Assembly (NCBI RefSeq): GCF_014805625.2
Contig: NW_023998439.1
Span: forward strand, 712,846 to 776,845
Reading direction: 5' to 3'
DNA length: 64,000 nucleotides
From: Glossina fuscipes
Taxonomy: Eukaryota > Arthropoda > Insecta > Diptera > Glossinidae
Part shown: in pieces, positions 1 to 12,597 of the stretch
How the letters are laid out: the number at the start of each line of letters is the position of its first letter
How positions within the stretch are numbered: position 1 is the first letter of the stretch
The notes under the pieces: model-generated
Database searches by the model: none
What the model was told of the DNA's origin: nothing
The model's input: the letters and a program-made list of their open reading frames with translations, nothing else
Made by a program: the position numbers and the translations under genes

Positions 1-1
1 A

Positions 2-40
2 ATGGGCGGTAATACAAACGTTAAAGAAAGACATCAACAC

Positions 41-71
<31 letters not shown>

Positions 72-1543
72 TGCAACAGCAACAGAATGGTAATGACAAT
101 AAATTAAATGAAAGCAGTAATGTAAAGGACAAAAGAGAGAAAGCAGAGAAACCTGAGAAAAAGGAAAAATCTGAAAAAGATGATAAGCAAAATAAAGCGA
201 AAGACAAAAATGAAAAGAAATTGAAAGACGACAAAGCAACTGAAGAAGCTAAGGCTGAATTAGAAGTTGTTCCGCCAAAGCACGAAAATAAAGGATCGGA
301 GAAGAAAAAGGATCCTGTCGTTGAAGAGAAGAGCGTCCCGAATGACAATGCAGCTGAACAAAAGACTTTCGAGAAGAAAGAGGAGAAAATGGAAATTGAA
401 GAATCTATCAAATCTACTACTATGGTTTCTACCCCGAAAAGCAAGGAAGACCATAAAGTAGCTACGCCTACTACGAAAAGTGTAAAAACTGCAGCATCCA
501 CTAAAGCTGGCGTAGAAAAAACACCACAAAAGTCGGGAACCGTCAACAATATGGAAAAACCGACTACGATAGTATTGGTTGCAAGTGATGAGGAAGGGAC
601 CTCCTCTGCCGATGTCTCGGAAATGGAGCCTCTAGTGATGGATGTTTCCCCCAATAAATTACAACCGGAACATCTAAAGACGAAATCTTTATCGCCCTCT
701 GCCACTTCTACTCCTGGCAAAGCTCTATCAAGTAAACGTAATAAAGCCAATGTCGTATCGGAAACGGCTCAGCGAAGTACGCAATTCAGCAGTTTGCCTG
801 AACGTCCTCGACCATTTTCACAAATTTCTGGTAGACGTAGTATACGACCCATTACCGATTACACACCATCTAAATTTCAGGGTAACCTGCATTATCGCGA
901 ATCATACAGACGCATTGATTCTGAATTGGATACTACCAGCAGCAGTTTGAACGTAACTGTAGGCTCCGAGCCAGCTAATAATTCATCGTTCTTCTTCTTT
1001 GGTAGAGGACGCAAACGTGAGCGCACTCCTCCACCTACAAAATTGCAATCAACTGATGGATTAAGCGAAATTGAAGTTTCACCACCCAAAAAGGCCCGTA
1101 TGGATTTCTTAAGTGTCGTCTACTCCCCAATTACAATGTTACGCAATCGCTTTTCACGGGCATCGTTGCAAAGCAGTACCCCAGTCAATTTGCATCAGAA
1201 ATTCAATACTGAAATTGAAGTTCAAAACGATGAAATTGAAGTTCAAAACGTTTCCGGTGAGATAACCACGCAAGAGGACTTACCGATACCGATAAGTTCC
1301 AACAAAAATGATATTACAGACACCCAAGGTGATAACGTTGACGTTACCTTGGGATTGGAAATTGAATCCGGTGTTTCAACATCAGACACCGTAACAGAAG
1401 ACATTGATAAGGAGACGTGCCGAAATACACAAAAAACCTGCTGTTTGGATACCGAAGAGTCCGATAAACAATTTAAAGAGACTCCTCTTCCAATCGGAGA
1501 TGGTATTGCTGTAACCAAGAATAAGAGATGTGCTATAATGTAA
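2..1543 (+). CDS. kuk: Kugelkern-like farnesylated nuclear-envelope protein
   Basis: Open frame of 513 codons from the ATG at base 2; the window starts one base upstream, so the true start or an upstream exon may lie outside. Order of features: polyglutamine at residues 14-28 (broken by V24), a very Lys/Glu-rich charged stretch at about 35-140, a Ser/Thr/Pro-rich middle, basic nuclear-localisation-like clusters RGRKRER (about 335-341) and PPKKAR (361-366), and a C-terminal CaaX box C-A-I-M (510-513). A final Met predicts farnesylation. There is no lamin rod, so it is not a lamin. In Drosophila the other known CxxM nuclear-envelope protein is Kugelkern/Charleston, about the same size with a charged N-terminal half, a nuclear localisation signal and a CaaX end, which shapes nuclei at cellularisation. 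The assignment rests on architecture, not alignment. A short in-frame duplication (EIEVQN twice) is coded at 1211-1249. Confidence 0.62.
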
Positions 1544-4124
1544 TTAAGTCCGCTACCGCCAACACATTCATGCATAATCATATCTTATTATCATAAAGTG
1601 TTTAAGTTGAGTTTTAATGCATCTCCAATACCTGTTTTATGATTCTATCCTATCTATATGTTCTCATCCGAAAAGAAGCTGCTTCATTCACTTTCAAAAC
1701 AATATTAGAAGATAAACAAAGGTTATTACATTAACCTAGAAGAAGTGTGTGAGACCCGCATTCTTTCAACCGTAGCTTTTTAAGTTTTAAAGAGAAAAGG
1801 CAAATGCTGTTTTATTAAATGGAAATTTTTGCAGTTTCTATCAATACAAGCATGGCAGAGATGCCAAAGAAGAACAAAATTTATTTTTAATACATATTTC
1901 TTATATGTTTTAACCATGACGATGATGCTGATAAAGACATGTAAGATTGGTTTTTTCTTTTTTTTTTTCTTTCTTTTGATATAAATTCAATTAATTTTAA
2001 GTCTTTTTTTTTTCTGTCTACCGTCAATATACACGTATGTAATGTCTCCTCAATGTTATACACCTTTCAGAAATTTATTATATTTTTTATACTACTTTTT
2101 AATTGCAAATATTTCACGATCCAATATGATTCCTTTCATCATTTCATATCCAAGCAATTTGTAGTTTTTAAAAATAAAAAAAGAAACCATTGTAATTTTT
2201 TACATATATATATAATAAAAGATATTTTATACACAAGAAAATGTTTTCAATTAAAAAAAAAAAAGAACATTTTGATCTCAAATGAAATATATCCCATGCG
2301 ATTATGTGCATTTTAATAGCCTGTCCATGTATCACAAATCTCTTATGCGATTATTTGCATTTTTGTAGCAAAATTGTTGTAAATTATACAAAATATCACT
2401 CGTTTGAAAGTTGCTATGCATGTATTCGGGCCATATCTTTCAAAATAAGAATACGCTGGATCAAAATATATTATCACACGCAAATTATAAGATTTGAAAT
2501 AACATAAATAAGTGTCGATGACCAATTTGATAAATGCAACACTCATTTTCAATTTATTCTTAATAAGTTATTCTTAAGAAGTATACCCAACGTATAACAA
2601 ATAATAGACTACTAAGTAAAACTATAGGTTATCATTGTTCATAAACGGTCGACTTGAAAGTTTATTTTTCTTTAATACTGTTTGCAATAGAATCAACAAC
2701 TGGCTGACTTAATCTGGCATATTTTGTTTGCGGTTGGAATGCTTCCGGGATATTAAAGTAGATAGTTCAAAGGATAGCCTGGAAAACAAACAACATTGCA
2801 AACAAAATTTGCTCGAAACGAAGAACCTATGAGCTCGCTAAACCAATGGATCAAATGAAGTGGATTAAAAAGAACTCTCGAGTGTTCCAACCATCTCTGC
2901 TTCAATACCGAGTTGTTATGTATTCTACAGCTGCAGCTCAAGGGCTTTTAAAAGTAAAAAGTCCATTTTTAAGCCTAAAACCGACGGCAACCTCCGCAAT
3001 CAGTATATACTGCGTAACCCCATTTTATATCCTGAGTCCAGTTACCGAACGCTTGATTTTTGTTTCCGACGACTTCAGCAAGCATTTTATATTGAATCAC
3101 AATTATTTGCCAATGGAAGTCGAAACACTGTATGAAACGAAAAGTTTCTTTCCCGACCCTCGTGTAATTCCTTGCGGTCTTGCTAAAACTCACAAGATGT
3201 ATATGATCAGCGATAAGATCATTGATATAATTATCTTTAGCAATAAAACACCGAAGTATGATTAAAATATATTCACTTCATAGCTAATATAGTGAAACGA
3301 GCTGCCTTCATCTTAATGTTGATATGCTAGGAAAAATATGTGCAGGTCGTGCGTAGTAATTCAAAAATGGCGCATGTAATCTTCTCTCCAAAGTCGCCGA
3401 AACTATGACTTCCCTTCGCATATCTTAGATTACATTCATCAGTGCGGATTACATTGGTAGAGGGATCCTGGGTAGAGTATTCAGTGAGTAATTTGAACTG
3501 AACAAGGAATATAACAAGAATTTTCCTATAAGAAAATGCCAGGAAACTTCGGAAATGTAACACGTCTCTCAAAGCCTTTATATATATTTTTATAAGATAG
3601 GTTCCATTTGATTGAAATGCATAAGTCATAGATCGACGTACCTTTCGGAGGCGTTTCAAAAATCGCCCTATGTTTATGGGATCGGTTGGGTAAACACTTT
3701 TCATCACTTTCGGGAAGAAGAGAATATTTTTGCATTTGATAAATGCGGATGCGGAAATGGATCTATAAACCGACAAATTGTCGTAACCTATCGAGACTTG
3801 TTGTACTTTTCAACTCAAAAGCTATTTACTGCTTACGCTAACTGCACACTGATGATTCTTCCGATAAAATTGTCGCAGTGCTAGAAGCATTACACAAAGT
3901 GCGTATCGTTTGCAATATAGGAAATTCGCGCACGCTCTGCGAGATACAAATTGACAGAAATATAAAAAACTTATTGAAGGTTAAGACTAAGCCATCAAGG
4001 TATCAAATGCTACAAAAGTCACTAACTCGTTACCTGCATAATAATATCATACATTTCACGGCCTATGGATGCACTGCATTACATACATTCTATATACGCA
4101 CACTATATATTTATATATAATCGA
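1544..4124. other. kuk 3' UTR and intergenic DNA up to the mariner
   Basis: AT-rich DNA following the kuk-like stop. A candidate polyadenylation signal AATAAA lies at 2173-2178. Open frames of 139 codons (2846-3265, +) and 149 codons (3327-3776, -) occur but match no family I recognise, have no clear splice context and are flanked by ordinary AT-rich sequence; they may be decayed repeat sequence or chance. Confidence 0.5.
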
Positions 4125-4126
4125 TA

Positions 4127-5373
4127 AAGAAAGTTCAAGGCGGGAAATTCAAATATATTTTTCTTCTTATATTTTAAATGAATTTTATTAAAGCAAATAT
4201 GCACCATTTTCATCGATAACCTTTTGCCATTTCTCTGGTAAAATCATTATGCCATCATTGAAAAACTTCTGAGATTTCTGGTTAAAAAATTGTACCAAGT
4301 GATTTTCACACGCTTCTCTTGAAGTCAACTTTACGCCATTAAGGGAATTTTGCAAAGAGCGAAATAAATGATAGTCAGACGGGGCAAGATCCGGGCTATA
4401 TGGCGGATGCATTAAAATTTCCCAGCCAAATTCTCTTAGTTTTTGACGTGTCATTAAGGACGTTTGCGGTCGGTCGCTGTCATAGTGATAAACAATATCT
4501 TTGCTATTCATTAATTCTGGCCGTTTGATTTCAATGGAGTTCTTTAATCGCATTAGTTGTTCGCAGTAGAGAGCATTATCAACGGTCTGATCAGATTGAA
4601 GCAATTCATAATATACGATTCCCTTGCAATCCCACCAAACATAAAGCATTAGTTTACTTGGCTTTGGTATCGATTGTGCACTTTCATCCATCTTAGACCA
4701 CGATCTTTTCCGCTCGTTATTATCATAAGTAAGCCATTTAACATCGCCTACTATTAGCCTCTTCAAAAATGGCTCGATTTTGTTGCGTTTCAGCAACGAT
4801 TCGCAAATGGAAATTCGATTAATCAAATTTTTCGTTTTTAATTCATTTGGCACCCAAATGTCGAGCATCTTTTTGTAACCAGCCTTATGCAAATGATTCA
4901 AAACTGTTTTCTGATTAATATTTAGTTCCGCAGCGATATCATAAGAAGAAACGTGTCGATCTTCTTGAATTTTTTGAAGAATTTCATCAACTTTATCAAC
5001 GATTGGTCGACCACAACGCGGCGCGTCCTTAACATCCAAATTTCCAGAGCGAAAACGAGCGAACCATTTTCGCGCAGCTGATTTCGATAAAGCATCTTCA
5101 CCGTAAACGCCACGAATTTTTTCACAAGCTTGCGAAGCGTTATCGTTTTGATCAAAATGATATTGCAAAATATATCTTATTTTTTCAAAATTTTGGCTCA
5201 TTTTTAAAGCGCAACTAACTGCAACTGATTTAATAAATAAATGTTTCTTTTCTTAATTATTGTCACTTTTCATTCGTGCTATTATGTTTAGGATAAGGCT
5301 TGATAGGATTAGTGCTACCAAGGTTATGCGGCTTCAAAGCCATCTATTGGTAAAAACGCCACGAACTTTTCCT
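4127..5373 (-). mobile_element. mariner transposon, near-complete
   Basis: About 1.25 kb, the size of a mariner. The two ends are imperfect inverted repeats flanked by TA: the left end (from 4127) contains GAAAGTTCAAGGCG, and the right end read on the minus strand (from 5373) contains AAAAGTTCGTGGCG. TA dinucleotides at 4125-4126 and 5374-5375 would be the target-site duplication. The left end has drifted from the right, so the element may no longer be mobile even though its reading frame is open. It sits in the kuk-greatwall intergenic space. Exact ends are inferred by eye. Confidence 0.75.
4188..5201 (-). CDS. mariner transposase (D,D34D), uninterrupted
   Basis: 337 codons from an ATG to TAA, against roughly 340-350 in intact mariner transposases. 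The N-terminal half carries paired helix-turn-helix DNA-binding regions (about residues 1-110), followed by the WVP(N)EL linker motif. The catalytic triad is all present: the D of VGDVKW, the D of HYDSDRP, and the D of the block YSPDLAPSDYHLF, with exactly 34 residues between the second and third Asp, which defines mariner. Changes from the usual motifs: GDEKW reads GDVKW, HDNARPH reads YDSDRPQ, and the loop before YVWWD is about four residues shorter than in Mos1-type proteins. The enzyme would cut and paste its own element. No frameshift or stop suggests fairly recent arrival, but the motif changes cast doubt on activity. Confidence 0.93.
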   Translation of the reverse strand: MSQNFEKIRYILQYHFDQNDNASQACEKIRGVYGEDALSKSAARKWFARFRSGNLDVKDAPRCGRPIVDKVDEILQKIQEDRHVSSYDIAAELNINQKTVLNHLHKAGYKKMLDIWVPNELKTKNLINRISICESLLKRNKIEPFLKRLIVGDVKWLTYDNNERKRSWSKMDESAQSIPKPSKLMLYVWWDCKGIVYYELLQSDQTVDNALYCEQLMRLKNSIEIKRPELMNSKDIVYHYDSDRPQTSLMTRQKLREFGWEILMHPPYSPDLAPSDYHLFRSLQNSLNGVKLTSREACENHLVQFFNQKSQKFFNDGIMILPEKWQKVIDENGAYLL

Positions 5374-5375
5374 TA

Positions 5376-6174
5376 AAGTAATAACTAATGTCTGGCGGCA
5401 CTTTTGTTTATGACCAGAGTTGCCGCGTCAGTTGATAAATATTAAGGGGTATGTTCGTCCATGTAAGGTCTTCTTTTATATATATTATACAAAAAATTTT
5501 GTATTATTATCTCAATTCATAATTTAAGTATCTAAAAATTGATATTGATAATAATGATAATAAATAATACAAATGCATTTATATATATATATATATATTC
5601 ACGCATATGATGTATACATATTTTGCTCTAGTGCCGCATTATATTTTTTGGTTTATTATATCGCATTACACTTAGAAATGTTTCTGTAAAAATCTGAATT
5701 TGGTCTCTATTTAGTGAAATAAGAGATACCTTTCTTATTCTTCTTCTGTTATTCAGCAAATTAACAACTGAAAATTTACTTGAATATGTAAAAAAAGATA
5801 TTTTCTTTTTTGTCAGAGCGCATATCTAACATCTCTGTTTTTGTTTAAAAAAAAAATGGCCGATTTTTGCTTGCCTGATAATCATATCTAATAAACGACA
5901 AAATATATAATTGGGGTAACATTGACATTTAATTTATTTTAACGTTCTAGACTTAAACTCTTGTTGCTTTTCACAATAAATTTTTTAGAAAGTTACTATC
6001 ATTTGCATTAAAATTACAATGAAATAAACATCAACAGAATATTAGTGAAATGAAGAGTTAACAGCTAAACTAAAAATTAAGGGGAAAATAACAAATTTGA
6101 AAGCAATAGAGCGAAATATTTCATCAGGCGGGCAGAACAAAAAAAAAAAAAAATTGGAAATAAAATTATTAAGT
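5376..6174. other. Greatwall upstream region
   Basis: AT-rich intergenic DNA between the mariner and greatwall, with a (TA)n run near 5579-5600. It should contain the greatwall promoter and 5' leader, but I could not fix a TATA box or initiator with confidence. Confidence 0.4.
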
Positions 6175-9100
6175 ATGGAAAAAGATGAAAGAGAGGTGTT
6201 TGTGAATGGTGTTCAATCAAATCTTCACTATCATAATCACTCAATTGAATATATAACGCCGAAGAAAAGTAGTATGATGATTGATGGGGAGAAATTGTTG
6301 GATAAAATCAACCAATTGACCACGAAACCAGAGAATCTTAGTTATTCTGCGAAGGTAAAATCCAAAATAAACACTAAACACTACCTTGTTAAATTAATAT
6401 TTTCAACATGAGCGGGGATAGTCTCCATCCAAGGTAAAGTTTCTTATATTAGCTTGGGATAATTCTAGGAAAGTTTAAGATTTTAATAATCAACGCATTA
6501 GCGAGGAGAGTGTGAAGCTAGCTGTTAAATATTATTGCAGAGTAACATTGATATTTGCAAGGATCGGAAAGGCAAATCCCGGATTTACCGGATAACGATC
6601 TCCCGACATTAAGCGTTAAGTGTTGATGATAAGAGAAAGAGAAGTTGATTCAAAGTATTCATCATTAAGTTTCAATTATATAATATGATGAAGTATTCAT
6701 TGCTAATCTTAGATAATTTTACATCTCAGTAGGATTCGGATGTACATCTAAACCTGGCTATAATAGTTATTATAAATTGCCGATCGACAATTATTGAATT
6801 TTTAGGCTAGCCATGTCTGTCCGCCGATCTGATGTGTCATTAAAACTATTTTATTGTTAGGTGCCACAAACCTCCTTGTATAGAGTATGGGTTTTCTTCT
6901 GCTATTGTAGCCAGTTTAACGTTAATATTTCTTATCTATTTTCAGATGCCGACAATTAAAGATTTCGTCATTATTAAACCTATTAGTCGTGGAGCTTTTG
7001 GAAAAGTGTTCCTGGGCTATAAAAGCAGCGATCATAATAAATTATATGCGATTAAAGTGATGCGGAAATCTGAAATGATTAATAAAAATATGGTCTCACA
7101 AGTAATCACCGAACGTAATGCTTTGGCCTTGTCACGCAGCCCTTTTTGCGTAAATCTTTTCTATTCTTTGCAATCGATTTCCTATGTTTATCTCGTTATG
7201 GAGTATATGGTGGGTGGCGATTTAAAATCACTGCTGGCTATGTACGGTTATTTTGATGAGCCGGCTGCTCGTTTCTACGTGGCCGAAGTGACTTTGGCTT
7301 TGCAATATTTACACGAACATGGAATAGTACACCGTGATATTAAACCAGACAATATGTTGCTATCGGCCACAGGTCATATTAAATTAACCGATTTCGGTTT
7401 AAGTAAAATTGAAATGCGACGTGGAGGTAAAGTTAAAATGTATTGAAAATCTAAGTTCGTAAATTTAAAGGAGTTTCTTTGGGGTGTTCTTTTTACTAGA
7501 TTTAGAAATCTCGGATTTAATTAATTGTTCGCCGAATTTTAATACACGCACTCCAGGGCAACTTTTGTCATTAACGTCACATTTATCATTCGGTTCGGAT
7601 AAGAAGCTGGAATGCACTGGCACTAGCAATTGTCAAATGTTACAAATTGTTAATAAGCATAGTAAGTGAATGTCTTTCTCGAATTATTTCCATATTTATT
7701 TGTTGATTTTTTTTTTTTTTTAAATTTTTAGACACGACCATAGAATCGGACAGTGATGCCGACACTTCCTTAAACGAGGCGGAGAAAACAAATGATAGTA
7801 AAATCTCCGGCGTTTCACCGTTCCTTTCAGCGGAGGAAATCAACGTTTCTATGCCAAATAATTCCAATACCGCTTCAAATAATGTATGTAATAATTTCAT
7901 ATTTTCATTTGTGCTCGTATTTCGTTCAGATAGATATTTTTTTTGATCAACTTAATATTATTTTGAATTAATTTAGTTGTTTACATGCGTCAGTCTGATT
8001 CTTTGCCTTTGATAATGAAAGCCGATAAGGGAGGAAAGGGTTGCGATCAGGCATATAATAGGAATTTTGAATGAAACTTTATTATAAACATATATCGAGG
8101 CCTCCCAGTACAAGAGGTCGTGGTGTTGCTATTTTCACAACTAAAGGGATGTTTGCGAAGTTTTTTATTTTGATTTGAAAAGTTTGGTATTAAGTATTCG
8201 CTTCTGATCTCTTCTCAAGTAATAAGAGAGGCAGAGCTGTGGCCCTTTAAATTGACTTATGATTACTAAAAAATTGTTTATTAGCGTAATGGATCCCCAA
8301 GATTGTTCTAAAGCGAGTTTCTAATTAATTTTACTTTCGTTCTCAGTTAATTGATAGCAATTCTACTTATTACACTTGTGGTTCTTCTGATGTGAGTAAA
8401 TTTTCACCTTCTTTTAATAAATCCAATGGTTCACAGGCAAAATCTCCGGAACAAATTGATAATAATGTGGAGATTAAAATTTGTTCCAATGTAAGCTTGA
8501 TAAAAAAAACTTTCCTCCTATCATAGTAATTTAATAAAATCTTTTTTTTCCTGTTTCCCCTATAAAGGGCTGCAAATATGACAGTAATTGTAATACGATA
8601 TGCGACAAGGAAAATTTATGCTGCCGGCATTTAAGTATAATGGAAAATATTGAATTTTGTATGGTAAGACGACGTTCTAACGACGAGGTAAGTTTAAGGT
8701 TGAACGATGAAATAGTACTGTGGTGGTACAGTAATCTTTTCCAATTTTTTAAATTAATAGCGTACACGGTCTTCGCTGAAACCTCAAGAGGATTCTGGTG
8801 TTTCAAGTCGCAAAAGCGATTACTCGAATTCGAACTTAAACAACGAAACCACATCATCTTCTATAGATAGGGCAGATATTTTGTGCAATTCCAAGGATGA
8901 CTTAAGCAGCTCAGATTACTCGAGAAGGTAAATTTACTTAATTTCTTCGGCCAACTATTTATTTTTAATTAACTCTAACATAGTTTGGGAGTAGATTAAT
9001 CACATTTTTAGTAGTATATTATAGTAATGGCGATGTTTAACTTAGAACATTTAATAGAGGTTAACATAGCAATGTTTCTAATGACTTTAAAGGTGCTTGG

Positions 9101-9842
9101 GATTTAGAAGTAAATTTTTTTCTTCGTTTTTTTTTTTGAATATTTTATCAGCTTTAGAGATTAAAAATCGATTTATTAGATTAGAATATATATTTCTAAT
9201 AACTTTAAAGGTAAACTTAAAGGTGTAAGAAAATAAAAATAACTCGGTGCTTAGTCAGGAAAGACATAACATTCACTGATTCAGCACACATTCATTCATG
9301 TTGTGGTCATTCGTTTTCTTCTTGCCCTTTCTCCACTTCTTTATAACCTTCACCGTGCTACAGGTACAGGGGACATCCGCTAAGTGATTGGTGATATTGA
9401 AAAAAAAAAAAAAAGAAAGAAAATTTACTCGGAAACTTTTTTTCAATCAATGTTCAATGTATCAATTAATCATTAGATTGCTTTTCAGGCCAGAGGAGGC
9501 CGCTGTGTTAGCCTTTCTAGCAAGCGGAAAAACAGACGAACACAAGGGCTTCGTAAAACTATTCCCGACAAATTTTCAAAATCCATCCTAGAATACTGAA
9601 AAATAAAAAAAGGGTTTTTTTTTTAAAAATCACCACCTAGAATTCTGAACTTAGCTGTATAATAATGCTTTAGATCCTGTTCCGATGCACTTCTATCAAT
9701 CTAATCTAATATTTGCTTTGTATGGCTTTAAGCTCTTCGAAGGCGGCTTGTATTCACCATTGCTAGTTCATCTTTTATTTTTCTTTATATTTCTTTTTTA
9801 TTATTATTTAATTTTCAATCTTCTTCTCATTTCTTATTCCCG

Positions 9843-9874
<32 letters not shown>

Positions 9875-11284
9875 CTCTCTTCTTCTTTTTCTGTTCCTCT
9901 CGCATTCTTAATACATTCATTTTATTATTTTAATATCTCAGCTATAACATTAACAACACGAACGAAATCAGTGGAATACGTATGCATTCACCATTTCGCA
10001 AAACAATCAGGAATTTTAAACGTCCGGAGACTTTAAGGTTTTTATTTTCCATTATTACTTTTGTTTTCTTTTTTATATATTTTTTTCTTTTGGAAACATT
10101 CAATGTAAAAGTTTTTTATTTACTTTCACTTTAGCACTTCTTTAAGAGGTCTTAAACGTAAAATAAATATGGTCAATCGGCCGGAAAACTCAAATAGTCT
10201 GGAAGGAGATACTAATGGCTCTATGAGTACAGGCTTGACGCAAGAAATTGAAATATTGGATATCGGTAGTAGTACACCGAAAAAGCGTAAAGTTAAATCA
10301 CCGCTTCGGAGCGTACTTAAAGTTCGTTCCCTTTCCGATGATGAAATGTCGCATATAATTACTGAAAATGTGACCAGCGTAGTGAATTCAACGCCGGTTT
10401 CATCGCAAAAAGTGCCACGATGTGATGGTGGTCTCTTGGGTAAATTGAAAGCTACACGATTCGCTTTGCCCTTGTCCAATGAAACACGAAAACGCGAACC
10501 TTTGGCAGAGAAAAGTATATCAAGTGTTCAATATTTGAAAATGGTTCATGACGATTCTGTCATGTCTCCCATTAATTCGAATTCAAATTCCTTACCGAAA
10601 ACACCGAAAAATTTAAATACACCGTTCAGAACACCAAAATCGGTGAGACGTGGTGCTACTCGGCAATCGAGCGAAAGAATTCTAGGTACACCCGATTATT
10701 TGGCTCCAGAATTATTAATGAGGTAATAATCAATGATAAACTTTTTACTTTCACTTTTAATTATATCAAATATATAGCAAAGGTTCTTAAATTGTTCTTT
10801 TCTTCTTTTATATAGGCAAGGTCATTGTGCTGCAGTAGATTGGTGGGCACTGGGTGTTTGTTTCTACGAATTTTTGACCGGTCTACCACCATTCAATGAC
10901 GAAACGCCTCAAAAAGTCTTTGAAAACATTCTAAGCAAAAGTATGTTTTCACATATGCGAAATCTAATTGTTAATGCATTTATGATAAAAAAAATGTTGT
11001 TCTTTTTTTTGAAAATAGATATTGAATGGCCGGAGGGTGATGAAGCTTTGACTCCTCAAGCTGTGGAAGCTGTCGATCTTTTGCTTACTATGGATCCAGC
11101 GAAACGACCTTCTGCTAGGCAAGTTCAACAAATGCCTTTTTTTGCATCCATACAATGGAAAAATATTGAAAACGAGAAGCCGCCTTTTGTACCCAATCCT
11201 GATGATCCAACGGATACGGCTTATTTTGAAGCACGCAACAATATGCAGCATTTAAAGCTTTCAAATTTTGTTTTTGAAGACTAA
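6175..11284 (+). CDS. gwl: Greatwall (MASTL) mitotic kinase, 11 exons
   Basis: AGC-family kinase that, by family knowledge, phosphorylates Endosulfine/ARPP19 to inhibit PP2A-B55 in mitosis. Exons: 6175-6354, 6946-7426, 7500-7661, 7732-7883, 8347-8490, 8568-8687, 8761-8927, 9942-10037, 10135-10722, 10816-10940, 11019-11284. All junctions are GT/AG with matching phases; total 2481 nt, 826 residues plus stop. Glycine loop [12 protein letters not shown] lysine, HRDIKPDN (Asp 191) and DFG (Asp 209) lie in exon 2. The lobe is then split by about 470 residues of non-conserved middle region, the Greatwall hallmark, before GTPDYLAPE (about 685) in exon 9 and the WWALG block in exon 10. The C-terminus ends FVFED. 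Start: the ATG at 6175 opens exon 1; an in-frame TTG further upstream is not a start. Exons 4-8 are weakly conserved, so their junctions are less certain than the kinase exons. Confidence 0.95.
8928..9941 (+). other. greatwall intron 7, with (TC)n tract and exon-like ORF
   Basis: The longest internal greatwall intron here (1014 bp). It holds a (TC)n microsatellite at about 9841-9869 and, after a good polypyrimidine/CAG acceptor at 9488, a 35-codon open frame that ends in TAG at about 9590. See findings. Confidence 0.6.
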
Positions 11285-11670
11285 ACCGTAAGCAATTTTT
11301 TTTTTTTTTTTTAGTTTAGTTTCTAATTGAAAAGGTAATCCAACTATGCAGAGAGTTATTCTTTAAATAGAATTTTTTGTTAAGAAGTATTTCATTTTTA
11401 TTTTCTTTACCGTGTTTCTTGTATTCAGAAAAGTCATATTATTTTTAATGTTTTGTACTTTTTTTTCTTTCTTTTTTGCAGTTTATGAATTAATTTTAAT
11501 GAGTTCAGTTCTATTTTAGTCAACATTTAACATACATAGCGAATATATTTTTAATATCATTTTTATATATAGGAAATCCTCTAAAATATATTTTGTTTAT
11601 AGTGTACTAGCGATTATTAAATTAAAATTGCTTAATATTAGATCTAAACGAAATTATTTTATATAGATTT

Positions 11671-11686
11671 AATAAAAGTGAATAAA
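11671..11686 (+). promoter_or_regulatory. greatwall polyadenylation signals
   Basis: Two AATAAA hexamers at 11671 and 11681, about 390 nt after the greatwall stop, in a position suited to 3'-end formation. Confidence 0.55.
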
Positions 11687-12597
11687 ACAAATCGCAAAAG
11701 ACCCGTTTTTAATATTTATAAAACCTAGTAGGTTATCTGTCCTGTCTCATCATCTCCGTGTAGTGGATTGCAGAGAAATTTATTTGTTACTTCTAAGATT
11801 TCCAATGGGTTAGCTCTAGCTGAAACTTTAATGCAAGTAAGACCGCTCTAGTCAGGCAGTACCTGCCATTAGAGACCCTATACAACTTTGCTTAATTAAT
11901 AATGCGAAAAAAATCACACATTACGTTTATGTAAATGATTTTCGTGATAACTCTCATTACTCAAACGTCAACGAGGTCTAAATTTAGTAAACTTAATTTA
12001 CTTGTCAAGTATTTTATTATTTTCCAGTTACTCTTACTAAAAAATAGATCTATTTGGTCCAAATTTCCTAAGGTTGATTTGCTAAGGATAAAATTCTCAT
12101 AAAATATTCAAAATTATACCTTTTTGCCATAGAAACTTTTTTTTATGCCTTATATGCCTTATGTGGGAATCCAAAAATGGACCTACGTAGGTCAAATTCA
12201 GTAATATTAATTTTTCTTATCAAATAAACAAACTGTTCAGTCTTAAGTTGATATCTGCTATGATTTTTCACTCAGCTTTCTAGATGTTTTCCCATGGTGG
12301 GGTTTTTTCATCCGAAGTCGGTTTATAGCTGATTCAAAATCGAGTAAACTCGAGCGTAACTTAACTATGTTACTCGACAGCAATTTTATGATCGAAACAT
12401 TTTTCGGCTGTCTAGTTTACATGATACCGCAAGCTATAGTACGATTTCAAGTCTTGAGTTAAGCTTTAAATGACGAGGAAAGATCTTACCATTGTCTAGC
12501 GTGTACTAAGCCACGAGTCCTAGACGTATGGGTCTAACTGGTGTGTAGCCATATGCTGCCAAAAGTCTGACCTTAGACTTTTTAAATAAGTCAGGTA

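Noticed and set aside
2846..3776. 139- and 149-codon frames between kuk and mariner
   Set aside because: No family resemblance, overlapping frames on the other strand, no splice or polyadenylation context; kept only as a note on the intergenic region.
6097..6174. Longer N-terminus for greatwall exon 1
   Set aside because: The upstream extension begins with TTG and runs through a poly-A/Lys tract; the ATG at 6175 is the first proper start.
8392..8441. Possible 45-nt mini-intron inside greatwall exon 5 (GTGAGT ... TTCACAG)
   Set aside because: Too short for a normal fly intron, keeps frame when read through, and the sequence inside reads like the corresponding Greatwall region as I remember it.
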